Of a stretch of DNA of 23,071 nt, positions 1-10,360 are shown in pieces; within the stretch, counting starts at the first letter, position 1, and each line of letters opens with the position of its first letter. Origin of the DNA: Chromera velia (lineage: Eukaryota > Sar > Chromeraceae); contig JAHBMJ010002069.1 in NCBI GenBank assembly GCA_018398765.1, forward strand, positions 1 through 23,071, read 5' to 3'. Both the position numbers and the translations under genes were made by a program. The notes beneath the pieces are model-generated. The model was given only the letters and a program-made list of their open reading frames with translations, made no database searches and had not been told where the DNA came from.

Positions 1-475
1 AAAAAAAAAAAGCAATAGAGTTAATAAGAAAGATGGAAAATAGATTGATAGAAGGTTAAGCAATGAGTCTGATGATACACCGATACAAAGCCGATTAATC
101 GGTTCTGTATCGGTTAAGGCAAAGTATGTCAAACTTGATACACTTTCAAAAATGAAAGTCTGTCAAACATGATACACTTACACAATTGATACACTTTCAC
201 AATTGGCAACCTTTGCAGGAAACAAGCATAAAATGCAACTTTGAAAAAAAGAAAAGAAAGAATCGATTAAAAACTTGACCTCGGAGTAACAGAATTGAAT
301 CCTAAATCGAGTTGACTTATCTTCTGGAAGAATTGACTCGAAGCGATCTGAACCGACCTTCACTGACTTCAATAACACTGAGTGAATAATTAAAAGATAC
401 ATTCAACTCCAATTCTAGTTCTATTCTTCCGTTTCGGCTTCGTCTGACCTACTGAGTCTGGAGGAGCACGGAACA
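1..475. other. AT-rich sequence of unknown origin left of LINE copy 1
   Basis: No convincing gene is seen here. The first bases are an A-run. The stretch 130-205 repeats the word TGATACACTT three times with short A/T-rich spacers, and 79-114 is a near-perfect palindrome. From about 476 rightwards the sequence matches LINE copy 2, and to the left the match stops abruptly. This stretch may therefore be the end of another inserted element or a rearrangement junction. The last 55 bases (421-475) are GC-richer and would extend the RT frame into an acidic tail and a stop, which is probably accidental. Confidence 0.5.
79..114. repeat. 36-bp near-perfect palindrome
   Basis: The outer arms ACCGATAC and GTATCGGT surround the inner palindrome CCGATTAATCGG. 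By hand, 16 of 18 base pairs match. It could be a protein-binding site, a cruciform or a transposon sub-end motif. Confidence 0.7.
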
Positions 476-2175
476 AAACAAAATGAGATCATCAGCGTAA
501 AGGGGGCACTCAAGCTCACAGAAGTCAGAAGAAGGCCTAACCCCAACCTTGGCAGAAGTCGGGTGACTGGAAGACGAAGAGGAGGCAGATGAAGCAGCTG
601 CCAGCAAGGCTGGAGGGAGAGCGGAAAACGAGGGAGGGGGTTGGGGATTCTGATCGGATGGCCCAGTCCTATTCGATAGGGCCGTAGACGTCGGTCAGCG
701 ATAAAAGACGGGAGGTCATTTATAAAGAGATTAAATAACAGTTGCGAGAACGGATCGCCCTGCTTAACCCCAACGCTCTCTCTAAACCAAAACTTGCCAG
801 CAGTGGGAGCTAAGCCCGCTACACACCAATTCTGCATACCCTCACTGGCAGGTTAACAGACCGTTACCTACACGTCGGTGTACATATCTTGAACAACCCG
901 TACCCAATGAGGGGGGACCCCCTCCTCCTTTAAGCACTCCCACAAACGCTTATGTCCTACCGAGTTAGATGTTTACTTCAAGTCGATGAAAACATAATGC
1001 ATACCTGGGGAGTGATACGTTTTGAGGGAGTGGTTGAAAACGAACAGAGCGTCCCTGGTACCTTTACCCTTTTGAAATCCAAACTGCACCCGGGAAAGCG
1101 AAACAATCTTCCTCAATCGCTGATCAACGGGTGAGCTGAACGTCTTCGAAAGGTGTCCAAGCAGGTGGATCGGTCTGTAGGAGGCCGGGTCCTCTGGGTC
1201 CTTCCCGGGCTTCAGCACCGGCAAGATAAGACATCTATTCCAGATTAATGGAATTCTGCCCTCTACAAGGCAGATGTTAAACACGTCTGTGACTGAGGCT
1301 ACGAAGAGCGGGTTTTGGAACCATTTCCTCAGGTTTTTAACTACTAGCCCATCAATGCCAGCCGCCTTCTTTTTCTTACCAGCCCTTAGACAGGACTTTA
1401 CTTCCTCTTGAGAGAAGAATTCGAGATCCAGGAACGGCAATACCCTACCAGTAGCTTCCCATGCACTAAACAGGGCTCTGGGGTTGGAAGCCTCAGGTTG
1501 GGAGGGAGGGTCTGAGAGGGGGGAGAGGGGAGGAAAACCTGGCAGTAACACTAGGGGGGCAGAGGACCCCTGAAGTGATGGGGGTATCTCCGTGCTCAAG
1601 GGCGCCAAGCCTCGCACAGGATGGGCACAGGCATTCTGTGAGACAGTTGAGACCGATATGCCAGGGACTGTGAGAGAGAAAGAACTCGGAAGAGGCCTTA
1701 AACAGCATCCCCCGGGACTGGATTCCTCAGGACAGTGGAATACTTGAGCAAAGTGCTCAGCAAAAGCCCAGGGGGAGGGGACTCGTATTGTGGGGGTAGC
1801 TGACATATCATCGTCGGCACGAGAGGGCATCGACCTTGCTGCTACGCGTTTGCGGAGGTCTCTGAGTAGTTCATAGATTCTATGTGGATTTTTTTGCAGT
1901 TCTGCTTGCAGCACTCTTTCCCGCTCCACTGCCTCCGACTTTACATATTAAGCTGATAAGGCTCGGTTGTATGCTGTTTTATCCTCCCTGTACTTTTTGT
2001 GGGTCTCTGCGATGATAAGGTATAACGGTCGGCTGGACCCTACAGGAAGTCTTCCGGGAGCCAACAACAACGTCTTTTATTTCCTCACTTCAGTTGCCTA
2101 CCACCGCACCTCTAATTGGAGTGGTCGGAGAATCGGGGGCCTGTTCCGGGACACATTGGACCTTCTTCCCGCCCT
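476..2175 (-). pseudogene. LINE copy 1 ORF2, reverse transcriptase part, broken
   Basis: This is the RT domain of ORF2, read in the frame of the endonuclease upstream. Visible RT blocks are the YRPIHLLGHLSKTF region, the QFGFQKGKGTRDALFVF block, motif A as FIDLK followed by a stop, motif B as GVKQGDPFSQLLFNLFIND, and YADDLILF at about 477-499. In-frame stops lie at 2176-2178 (TAG), 2098-2100 (TAG), 2077-2079 (TAA), 1948-1950 (TAA), 973-975 (TAA), 868-870 (TAG) and 853-855 (TAA). One base is missing near 686 relative to copy 2, which shifts the frame before YADD. Copy 2 has TGG or CAA at five of the seven stop sites. The other two (2098, 1948) are also stops in copy 2. The similarity ends at about 476. 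Confidence 0.85.
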
Positions 2176-4053
2176 CTAAGTCACCCCTATAAATACCCCC
2201 CTTTGTCCGTCGTTCGGTGGAGCAACAGATCTGGGAGGTGGTGACGGGCTCTCAGAGTTCAAAGGAGGAGGGCAGGGAGCAACCAAAGGGGGACGGCCAC
2301 CTGCCTTACCACACACTGCCTGAAACCATCCCAAGAAAATGGAATCAATCGTATCCCCCTGCTCCATGCCGGAGGGTAGGGGGGGAGGCTGCACTGCACC
2401 TACCTGCAGATCGGGACGTCCCCCCATACCTAGGCCCATCCAGGGAGATTTACGGATATTCAAGTAGGAATACAGCTTGTTCGACGCATCGACAAATCCT
2501 GGCAAATTGAAAGTTGGGACAGGACAGTAGGCACCGGGCCTTGGCCAGCTGCCACGAAAGCAGGAGGCGAATTCCCACCCCTCAGGCAGGGTAGGCGGGG
2601 GCCCAGGAGGCAAGTGGGACTCGTTGCTCATGCTGTGAACAGGCTGAGCGTGAGTTAGACCATACTCGTCCGACCCCTGGGGGGGGCCTGGACGCCCAGG
2701 TTCTGCAACTGGGCATTCATTGTGCCGTGCAACCTGAGCTTGCCTAAACTCTGCGCAGAGGAGAGTGTGATCCGGTGCTATCTCCCTGTCCCTTCTGATG
2801 GAGAAGGAGTGAAGGAATAGGAGAAGGTTTGTACTAACAAACATGTAGTCTACAACCGAAACCCCAGCTTCTTGGAAATACGTGTGCTCGGCAGACAACG
2901 GACAAGGGTCCCACAGGGCCGACCCCAGGAGAGGGTCCTCACGGCTCTCTTCGGGTGATCTCTGAGTCACAGACGGGTGCTCACAGCTCTGTCCTGAGAT
3001 CGGAGCACCATCAATAGCAGGAGGGTTGGGGGGCAGGCACGATGGGAGGGGGGGCTGAACAGCAGGGATGAGTCTTGCCCCATTCAATATGGTTAGTTCA
3101 CACTCTGACGCCCTGTCAATAAGGGTTCTCCCCTGCAGGTTCGGCCTCCTGCGATCTCTACTGTCCCTTTGGATCTGGATATAGAGAGAGGGACCCAAAC
3201 GCTGCTCTTTACCAGCTAAGGCTATGTAGTCAGAGGCATGAGGCATAGGGGCGTTGTCTGATAACGACGGGAGGGGGACTTTGGTGTAAAGGTTGGCCGT
3301 GTATGCATTGAAGTCCCCACACAAGACTCTGAAGTCAGCTTGTGAGGATATTAGGACCCCTTGGATCCCATCCCAGAGGGCGTCTGAGGAGATACCCACG
3401 TAACGCTGTGCAGAGGAGGTGGGAATGTAAGCACCCACAATTGTAAACATCCGGGCCTCGGTTACAGGAGCTTCGTCACAAAGGGGATTTGCGGGAATCT
3501 GGACAAGCTCAGCAGGTGCTGGAAACCTGATTGAGGCGCAAGAAGGGCTGATTGTATTACTTCTTAGGACCTCAAGGCAGAATTGTTTATTCACAAAAAA
3601 GGCTACCCCCCCCGTAAACCTGGTAAGATCATCTGCTGTTTCATGGTAGTGTGGGAAATTCAAGTACCAATGCGTGTCCAAGTGAAGTTCTTCTGACAGC
3701 ATGCGTATCTCTGTACATACGAGGATGTCCATGCAGTCCAAGAGATCCCGGAAGCGGAAACACTGTAAGCGGTCGGACAGTCCACAGACATTCACACACA
3801 GTATGGCCAGCATCCAACTATCGAACATAGAGAAGCCATCAGATAATTCAGAACAAGACACAGAGAGTCCACACCCCGATGGTCTGCCTGCCAAGTCTCC
3901 CAGAAAACCTCTCTGGGGGTCTTCTAGGGGTTCATGAGCCTCACTGGCTCTCAGACGGGGGGTGACTGTCATCATCTGGGGTGGGGGGCTTTCCCGCTCC
4001 GTTCGATACCCTCCAATGGCTATGCCCATTGCCAGGCCTACAATCAATGTCAT
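2176..4053 (-). CDS. LINE copy 1 ORF2, APE-type endonuclease part
   Basis: This is the N-terminal part of the retrotransposon polyprotein. It nicks target DNA to prime reverse transcription. The frame is open for 625 codons from the ATG at 4053. Motifs in family order, approximate residues from that Met, are LCVNVCGL (N88), VCTEIRM (E115), VGAYIP (Y209), CGDFNAY (D247, N249), VVDYMF (D402) and PDHTLL (D428, H429). These match the exonuclease-endonuclease-phosphatase fold, although the usual SDH near the end is PDH. A proline-rich linker follows, up to a TAG at 2176 where copy 2 has TGG. I chose the ATG at 4053 because codons upstream of 4089 lie in transposon C. It follows the inferred ORF1 stop (4076-4074) by 20 nt. 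Function is inferred from motifs, and the RT it should be fused to is broken. Confidence 0.85.
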   Translation of the reverse strand: MTLIVGLAMGIAIGGYRTERESPPPQMMTVTPRLRASEAHEPLEDPQRGFLGDLAGRPSGCGLSVSCSELSDGFSMFDSWMLAILCVNVCGLSDRLQCFRFRDLLDCMDILVCTEIRMLSEELHLDTHWYLNFPHYHETADDLTRFTGGVAFFVNKQFCLEVLRSNTISPSCASIRFPAPAELVQIPANPLCDEAPVTEARMFTIVGAYIPTSSAQRYVGISSDALWDGIQGVLISSQADFRVLCGDFNAYTANLYTKVPLPSLSDNAPMPHASDYIALAGKEQRLGPSLYIQIQRDSRDRRRPNLQGRTLIDRASECELTILNGARLIPAVQPPLPSCLPPNPPAIDGAPISGQSCEHPSVTQRSPEESREDPLLGSALWDPCPLSAEHTYFQEAGVSVVDYMFVSTNLLLFLHSFSIRRDREIAPDHTLLCAEFRQAQVARHNECPVAEPGRPGPPQGSDEYGLTHAQPVHSMSNESHLPPGPPPTLPEGWEFASCFRGSWPRPGAYCPVPTFNLPGFVDASNKLYSYLNIRKSPWMGLGMGGRPDLQVGAVQPPPLPSGMEQGDTIDSIFLGWFQAVCGKAGGRPPLVAPCPPPLNSESPSPPPRSVAPPNDGQRGVFIGVT

Positions 4054-4337
4054 TATTAGGCTACCATCAGATCTTAGCGGGGGTGTAACAGAGTGGACTC
4101 CAAAGTAGGACTTAGTGGAATTCAAAGTGACTTTTAAATTTAGTGTATTCTAGCTTCATTATAAAGTAAAACTAGGTTACTTAAAGCAATCTAAAGTTTT
4201 TTAGAGCATTTAAAATCGCGACTTCTGTGCGAATCTGCTCAAATATGCTCAAAAGACTGGTTGATTAGCTAAGGTGCATCGTGGGAAAAATTATGATCAC
4301 CGCGGCATGTGGAAGTTCTGTGACTGTTTTGGGTCAC

Positions 4338-4612
4338 GAACCTCGAGTTGGGTCGGACACCCCCCCCCCCCGAGGTTCAGAAGTCCGCACTTCTGAACCT
4401 TGGGCAAGGGGGGTCAAACCCCCCCGCTGCCAGGTCCAGACATGGACTCATCGTAGGTCCGGGAGGCGCCGCCACAGGGCTAGAAGGGATGGCGGCACCT
4501 TGCCCCTTCGACGCACGCAGCCGACTTTGCCTCTGTCAGCCAATAATCGGGTCTGAAGTCTCTTGTCCATCTTGAAGGTCCACAGGTTCAAAACTGCAGA
4601 GTCCTGAACCTC
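4338..4612. repeat. Sub-terminal AGGTTC/GAACCT inverted motifs in transposon C
   Basis: The hexamer AGGTTC or its complement occurs at least five times in alternating orientation near 4338, 4374, 4395, 4583 and 4606. The pair at 4373-4400 forms a perfect 12-bp-arm hairpin (AGGTTCAGAAGT, 4-nt loop CCGC). Clustered inverted words just inside transposon ends are often transposase-binding sites. That role is inferred here. Confidence 0.5.
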
Positions 4613-4649
4613 TGAGCAAACAGACTTTTCCCACATAAATGTTACCATA

Positions 4650-4708
4650 AAAAGCGCTCTGTCAGATGTTTTCTGACGGTCTTAGAAGATGTCTGACAGA
4701 GCGTTTTC
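4650..4708 (+). repeat. Long imperfect stem-loop in transposon C
   Basis: The arms CGCTCTGTCAGA (4655-4666) and TCTGACAGAGCG (4692-4703) pair perfectly. Pairing continues imperfectly inward (TGTTTTCT with AGAAGATG) and outward (A-run with T-run), giving a stem of about 25 bp. It may be a structural transposon feature or a small-RNA precursor. Only the fold is visible. Confidence 0.5.
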
Positions 4709-5855
4709 TTGGTTTTGACTTTTTTTTCGGGAGTGCACTTTCGGGGCTCTGGAGGAGACGGGTGTTGCTCGCTCACCTCGGGTCGGCACGAAGTGGAGCT
4801 TGGAGGTGGGTCCAGTGGACACCAGCCGTCTTAGTCTTGTTTCTAACGTCTTTTTGCTTGCTGCTTCTCCTCCTGTTCAAGCGGGGAAGGGCTGCCAGCC
4901 TTATCTAGGTATTAAAGTACTGCTGCCCTCATCGTTCTCCTTACTCTTTCCTTGCAGGTCACAGTCTTGGAAGCCTCGGAGTCAACCCCCAGGTCAGCCT
5001 GTCTGGACCCGCTGCTTTTTAGGCTCTTAGTAACCGTTTTGTCCTTGGAACCTTGTGCGTGTAGAATAAGCTGGACAGAAGTGCTTCTTTGCCTGCACAA
5101 AGCGTGAACGCCTGTCCCTCCGTGTTTGCAGGTGTTGGTAGACGGAGATTTGGGAACTGTTATACCTGCAGGTCAGTTAAGGAAGCGTGGCTTGCTCTCT
5201 TGCTTTGTATGATGATTTGCTTAACATTCAGCTTCTTTGTCCTGCTAGGAGCTTGACAGAAACGCATAAGGGAGGTCACTAAGACACTGTCAGAGTCGAT
5301 GGAGAGTCTCCATTTTTTGACCGCCTCTTCTGAAGCTTTCCACAGGTCTCAGTCGTGCCAAACATTTTTCCACCCAGACCAATCGCTCAGCTTTCATGCA
5401 TTTGAATGTCTTCCACTTGCTCCGTGTATGTCAGTCTTTCAAAGCGGTCCATACTATCCTGACGCAAGTGCTACTTACTCGTTCATCCTTTCTCATTTGT
5501 GGCACTCCGTACTGGTCTCCCTCTGAACATCTGGATCTACCTACAGACCTGTCCTTCTTTTTTACAGTTTCTCATTGACACACGCAGAACGATTTGCAAG
5601 CTTTTACGCCGTGTAGTGTGAGTTCTTTGTGAATAGAATTATGTTGTCTCTATGCTCTGTTCTTCGGAATCCTCTCCGACCCCTGCTGAACGTCTCCTGT
5701 CCGGTCTATCCAGCCTAGCTGTGAAGCCCTCCTTCCTGCACTGTTTCCCTTGCAGAAGAAGCAATTCTTTGTACTTGATTGGTGGCGCTAAACGTTGCTG
5801 TTGAGCATATCCATTAGTGTTGTGCCTGTGTATTTCTTTGCAGGTAATATTCACT
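4709..5855 (+). other. Interior of transposon C, possible captured gene fragments, no intact gene
   Basis: No long open frame is seen. The + strand is rich in pyrimidine-tract-plus-AG words typical of 3' splice sites, such as CTTTCCTTGCAG (ends 4957), CGTGTTTGCAG (ends 5131), CCTGCTAG, CTTTTTTACAG and CCCTTGCAG. The segment 5132-5170 lies between a TTTGCAG and a GCAG|GTCAGT donor-like site and is open. This resembles exon and intron scraps carried inside a non-autonomous element. No protein was recognised and frames do not join cleanly across the proposed sites. Confidence 0.3.
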
Positions 5856-6079
5856 AACTTCCACGTGCCGCGGTGATCATAATTTTTCCCTAGCTAATCA
5901 ACCAGTCTTTTGAGCACATTTGAGCAGATTCGCACAGAAGTAACGATTTTAAATGCTCTAAAAAACTTTAGATTGCTTTAAGTAACCCAGTTTTACTTTA
6001 TAATGAAGCTAGAATATAGTAAATTTAAAAGTTACTTTGAATTCCACTAAGCCCTACTTTGGAGTCCACTCTATTGTAA

Positions 6080-8613
6080 GAGAAAGTCAGGGGTTGGGTC
6101 CTCGCTGGCCCCAGTCACGGAGGGGCACCCACTACCACCAGTGGTCAGTTCACTATTATGTTCCCCCCTAAAGGCATCAGGAGTCTGACCACTCAAAGCA
6201 GTCCCCTCTGAGCAAACCTGTACAGTGCCACCAGATTGGGGCACAGTTGAGGCTTCAGCAGGTAACCATGTGGACAATTAGGGGGTCAGACTCCTGCTTC
6301 GACTAGGGTGTCTGGGAGCATCTGAGAAATAAGTTACAGGGGGGGAACTTACAGTTGTGCCTATCTCTTATACCCTCCGAGCGAGACAATGATCGTTTTC
6401 TCCCAGCCAATATTCATTACCCTCCCCCACACTACACCTCTGTTTCCTCCCAGTGCTCGGTCCCGATACTACAGAGAGCCCCCGTTTCCCTCCAGGGCAG
6501 CCGTTTGCCTACTGAGACCGAACATCGCCCCCGAGTCCTCCCCACCCGAGTCCTATGGGGGGCGTGAGGAAACGGAGGGCGGAAAAAGCAGACTAGACCC
6601 TGGAGGGGGTAACGGGTCCAGGGTAGCTGTCACCCTAGACGGTTGGGGGGGCTGGTGAAGGGGTGGAGACAGGGAGACGGAGGGCTCCACTGTCTGGGGG
6701 ACAGCTAACCCTGTGAAGAAACCCCGGTCCCCTACAAACGCATCCATTAGCGTGCCTTCGGGAGGGCCTTCCCGCGTCTGCTGCCTTGTGGGGGCCTCGG
6801 TGCGAGCCCCTAGTGGGGGCAGCCCTGCCAGAGAGAGAGCTGTAGGTTCTGTACCATCGTCAGTGTCGGGCCCTAGGCGGGGCTACATATCGTAACCGAA
6901 CTCAGGGAGGGTCTGTCCTGGGGACTGTCTGCGGGGGGGTGTCGAAAAGACCGATTCACCCTGCCTCGGAGCGGTTAAATGCAGAAAAGTCAGGTAGGGC
7001 CTCCCTCCTGCTGAAGCAGACGGTGCTGCCGCTGTAGCACTCTCCCAATTCCGTTTCCCAAGTGTGGAGGGACTACCACAGCCTGCTGCAGCCGTCTCTC
7101 TAGACCTAACAGGAGGCTAACCGGGGGCTTTTTCGACTATTGGGATGAAGGGGGGCGGGACCATCGCCACAGCGGAAGCAGCAACGCGGCGGTCAGGAGG
7201 AGGGGTTCTGAGACTGTTGGTCAGGGTCTGTGAGAGCAATTTTGAGTAACTAGGCAGAGAAAGAGGTGGGGAGAGGGGCAATACAGCGGACTTCGGGCGC
7301 TTGGGGGAGTCTTTCTGTGCTGAGGGCGAGGGGGGATTTGTCAGACCGTCAGTCTGGATATTATTAAGGGGCGTCAGGTGTCCACGATCTCGTTTACCTC
7401 CGATAGCCTGCGGGGTTGCAGCTCCAAGCTTCACTTTACCTCCCCCGCCTGACCTCCGCGATGCTACAGCCTGGGATCTAGCCTAGGATCCTCCGGCTGC
7501 TGCTGCCAGAGAGGAGGAGAGTCCTTGCGCTAAGGGGAGAGCAGCCACCGCGGCCACGTGGGTCCCTCCTTTCCCATTCCTGCCTGTGCTTAAACTAGGG
7601 GCCCTCCTCCTCTCTCCCAGCTGAGTAGTGTTTCACTGTGTGGCACCCTGTCCTGCTACCGTTTTCTGTGGCAACGTCACCTGCCAAGAACTCTGTGAGG
7701 GTGGGGAGATCAGGAGTCGGGGGATGATGCTTGCACCAGGCTCAGCACCCCGGTGCGACTGAGATAGGTTCCCATTAGTGTACTGCGGGGGAGTCGCCTG
7801 CCCACTGTGAGCCGGGTGGCACCCGCCTGCCATCATCACCTGCAGCCCCGGATCTCCAGGCTGGGCAGTCTCACTTCCCAGCGGGGGTTGCACATTAGAG
7901 GGAGGCGTTGTCGGTCCTGCTGCAACGGAACTAAAGGACTGCCCATGCGACTGTCGTCCCCCCCTCAGTGGCATCTGGCTTTGCGGTATCGGTGGGACTG
8001 AGGCAGCAGCTCCTCCCAACTGATGTGGCCGGGTCTGCCCATGTTCTTGCTGATCACCCTGTCCTAGGTGACGAATGAAAAGTTCTCTCACATATTTTCC
8101 GAGGGTGTCATTCACGTGTTCCCTCTCACAGAGTGCCCACCACACTTTGCCGCCTAATTCCTCCATCCCTCGACTTGAAGGGTCGGTAAGGGTGGGGGCA
8201 GCTCTGCTCACCGAGGGGATCTCTATCGATAGGGGTCCTCCCCCCCCACTGGGCCCTGTTCTGACAGTGTCATCCCTTCTTCGCCCCTCAAAGATTCCCC
8301 CCGGTGTAAACAGCTCCTCATACAACCTCATTGTCCTCTGGCACGACCTCGGTATGGCTTCACTAGATCCCATCGTCAGGCCTGGGTCATCTTGATCTGC
8401 CCAGTCAGGGATATCGTCCGGGGGATCGAGAAACTGTGGGAGGCAGATGGATCTGGGCGACCGGGTACGTTGCCTCCATCCCTCCGGTGTGAATGGGTTC
8501 GGTGCAGTGGTCACTTCCACTTTAACTGACGTCCCTCTGTCCCTTCAGGAGCATTCAAAACCTCGAGGCGTAGCTTGGTGGGGGGTGGAGCCACCAGCAG
8601 GGGAACCCTGGTC
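6080..8613 (-). pseudogene. ORF1-like (gag-like) gene, exon 5, proline-rich, decayed
   Basis: This is the largest exon of the upstream gene of LINE copy 1. It starts after the acceptor ATTTGTTGCAG (intron 8995-8614) in phase 0. One frame can be followed from 8613 to about 6360, broken only by stops at 8545-8547 (TGA), 7633-7635 (TGA), 7483-7485, 7117-7119, 6883-6885, 6553-6555, 6469-6471 and 6361-6363 (all TAG). The longest open piece is 295 codons (8520-7633), with an acidic segment around LDPPDDIPDWADQDDPG, a helical-looking stretch around VWWALCEREHVNDTLGKYV, and long Pro/Ser/Gly/Gln-rich tracts. The last part (6277-6080) is open in the next frame, so a frameshift lies between about 6360 and 6280. 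No known domain was recognised. Position and composition suggest an ORF1 nucleocapsid-type protein. Confidence 0.6.
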
Positions 8614-8995
8614 CTGCAACAAATATCATACCAATGATCACTTAATTAGAGGGTCACCAAAACCACCCCTTAGCAAGCTGTGTCATCACTGCTACATAAG
8701 TGCCCCTGACTGCCAGCCGCAGGCACCTATTTGACGCTCACAGCAGCAAAGAAAGCAATTACAGTCCTGCTCTTGGGGTTAATATGTAGCCAGCACCTCA
8801 TAATTGAGTCACAAGGGAGTAAGAGTGGCCCAATTCAAGGGCGGCACTCAGACAGACAGAGCAAAGAAGCGAGGGCGGCCTAGCTCTAAGGCAATGCACT
8901 CTCAGGACGGCAATCCGAGGGCAGCCCAGCTCTAGAGCAGTGCACCTCTACATGCGGAATCCAAGGAACTTCCCGCCCCACTGCCCTCAACATAC
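8614..8995 (-). other. Intron 4 of the ORF1-like gene (homologous intron family, copy 3)
   Basis: This 382-nt interval is bounded on the minus strand by CAG|GTATGTTGAGGG and GATATTTGTTGCAG|G. It is phase 0 and its ends match the introns at 13077-12685 and 13562-13252. It contains four diverged copies of a sub-repeat with core GCYYTAGAGCTGGGCYGCC, near 8765-8790, 8827-8843, 8875-8895 and 8920-8940. Confidence 0.7.
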
Positions 8996-9078
8996 CTGCT
9001 CACTCTGGTCCTCCGTCCCAGGCCATGTTCAACTGACTGTACTGACAATTGAAACTTTTGTACTGGAAAGTGACTTTG

Positions 9079-9565
9079 AAAAATTTAGTTTTTAAAACAT
9101 TAAAATAGATAGTTTAACCTTTAAACTAATTGATTTTCATAATTTATTTAAGACTATTTAAGCTTAGTAAGATGTTTAAAAAATGAAATAAAACAATGTA
9201 TATATAGAGTATATATTTTTTCAAAACCATAAATTGTCTAGTACTTATCATTGTAAATTAACGCTAAGACGAAAACATAATAAGAAATGCATCTGAATGG
9301 CTCTGAATCGATCTGATTGAAGCATTTCTTCTCATAATCATAACTGTTTTATTTTTAATTCATATGAGGCACTGCTCAACGGCGGGCATGTCAGGGGTAA
9401 AGGGGGGGGGGCATCTCAGTATATATCAAACATGCACACCCGTGAACACTACCTGCAGAAATATGTGCACACAAACAGAAAGTCAGTCAAATCGCCAGAA
9501 TACACATAAAAGCATGCATGCAAACACAACCTGTATCTTTAATTTGCATCAGAATGATACATGAA
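9079..9565. other. AT-rich left sub-terminal region of transposon B
   Basis: The first 280 bases are strongly AT-rich with runs such as TATATATAGAGTATATATTTTTT. A G-rich homopolymer lies near 9400. No gene is seen. Confidence 0.5.
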
Positions 9566-9569
9566 AGCA

Positions 9570-10300
9570 GGAAGACTGAAATTGGGAAAGCAATCGGACG
9601 GGCAAGAAGGCCGAAATCGGAAAGGCAATCAGGCGGGTAAGAAGGCCGAAATTGGAAGGTAGTCAGGCTGCCAAGAAGACCGAAATTAGAAGGCAGGCAT
9701 GTAGGCAGAAAGAACGAACTCTGAGAGGAAGTCAGACACATAAGAAGGCCGAACTTGGGAAGACAGTCGGGCCAGCAGGAAGAACAAAATTGGGAAGGCC
9801 ATCGGGCAAGCAGGATGACCGAAATTAGGAAGTGTTAGGAGAAAACTTAGGCAGGAAGGAAGGCCAAAATAGAGAAAGCAATCAGATAGGCAGGAAAGCC
9901 GAAATTGGGAAGGCAACTGGACAGGCAGGACGGCCGAAATTGCGAAGTCAGTCAGGCAGACAGAAAGGCCGAAATTTAGAAAGCATTGAGGCAGACAGAA
10001 AGACTGAAATTTGGAGGGTAGTCAGGCAGGCAAGAAGGCCGAAATGGGAAAGCAGTCAGCATGGCAGGAATGCAAAACTCTGGAAGGCAGTCAGGCAGGC
10101 AAGAAGGCCGAAATTGGGAAGGCAATCGGGCAGGCAGGAAGACCGAAATTGGGAGCACGGCGAAGGCTGAAATTAGGAAGGCAATAGAGCGGGCGGAAAG
10201 GCCAAAATTGGGAAGGCATTTAGCCAGACAGAAAGGCCGAAAGCTAGAGGGCAGTCAAGCAGGCAAGAAGGGCGAAATTTCGGAGGCAGTCAGGCCGGTA
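9570..10300. repeat. Minisatellite, 34-35 bp unit, about 22 diverged copies
   Basis: The unit can be written as GGCCGAAATTGGGAAG followed by GCAGTCAGGCAGGCAAGAA, with 34-35 bp spacing. I count about 22 units starting with GCCGAAAT-like words. Open frames on both strands here (9487-9741, 9686-9916, 9832-10170, 10061-10546) are by-products of the repeat lacking stop codons. Because the unit is not a multiple of three, a repeat protein is unlikely. Confidence 0.85.
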
Positions 10301-10342
10301 GAAAAAAACACAGGCTCAGCACGTATGGGTGCTGCTCCCTTT

Positions 10343-10360
10343 CGCAGTCTGAAGACTGCG
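10343..10360. repeat. 8-bp-arm palindrome
   Basis: CGCAGTCT and AGACTGCG face each other across a 2-nt centre, just right of the minisatellite in transposon B. It may be a dimeric protein-binding site. Confidence 0.5.

Larger units (their letters stand above)
4089..6074. mobile_element. DNA transposon C, long terminal inverted repeats, inserted at the ORF1/ORF2 junction
   Basis: The ends form inverted repeats of about 220 bp (4089-4317 and 5856-6074) with high identity and one 10-bp length difference. The outer ends read CAGAGTGGACTCC and, on the other strand, TAGAGTGGACTCC. The 5-bp TGTAA flanks both sides (4084-4088 and 6075-6079) and is the likely target-site duplication. The YAGAG ends resemble hAT termini, but the long repeats and short duplication are not typical hAT, so I leave the superfamily open. 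No transposase is seen inside. The interior holds hairpins, AGGTTC/GAACCT motifs and T-rich acceptor-like TGCAG words. Confidence 0.8.

Noticed and set aside
2217-2510. 97-codon + frame, with its counterpart at 21512-22039
   Set aside because: Both are antisense to the proline-rich ORF2 linker and are present only because that frame is GC-rich.
9570-10300. CRISPR array
   Set aside because: Units are diverged tandem copies with no unique spacers, in a eukaryotic transposon.
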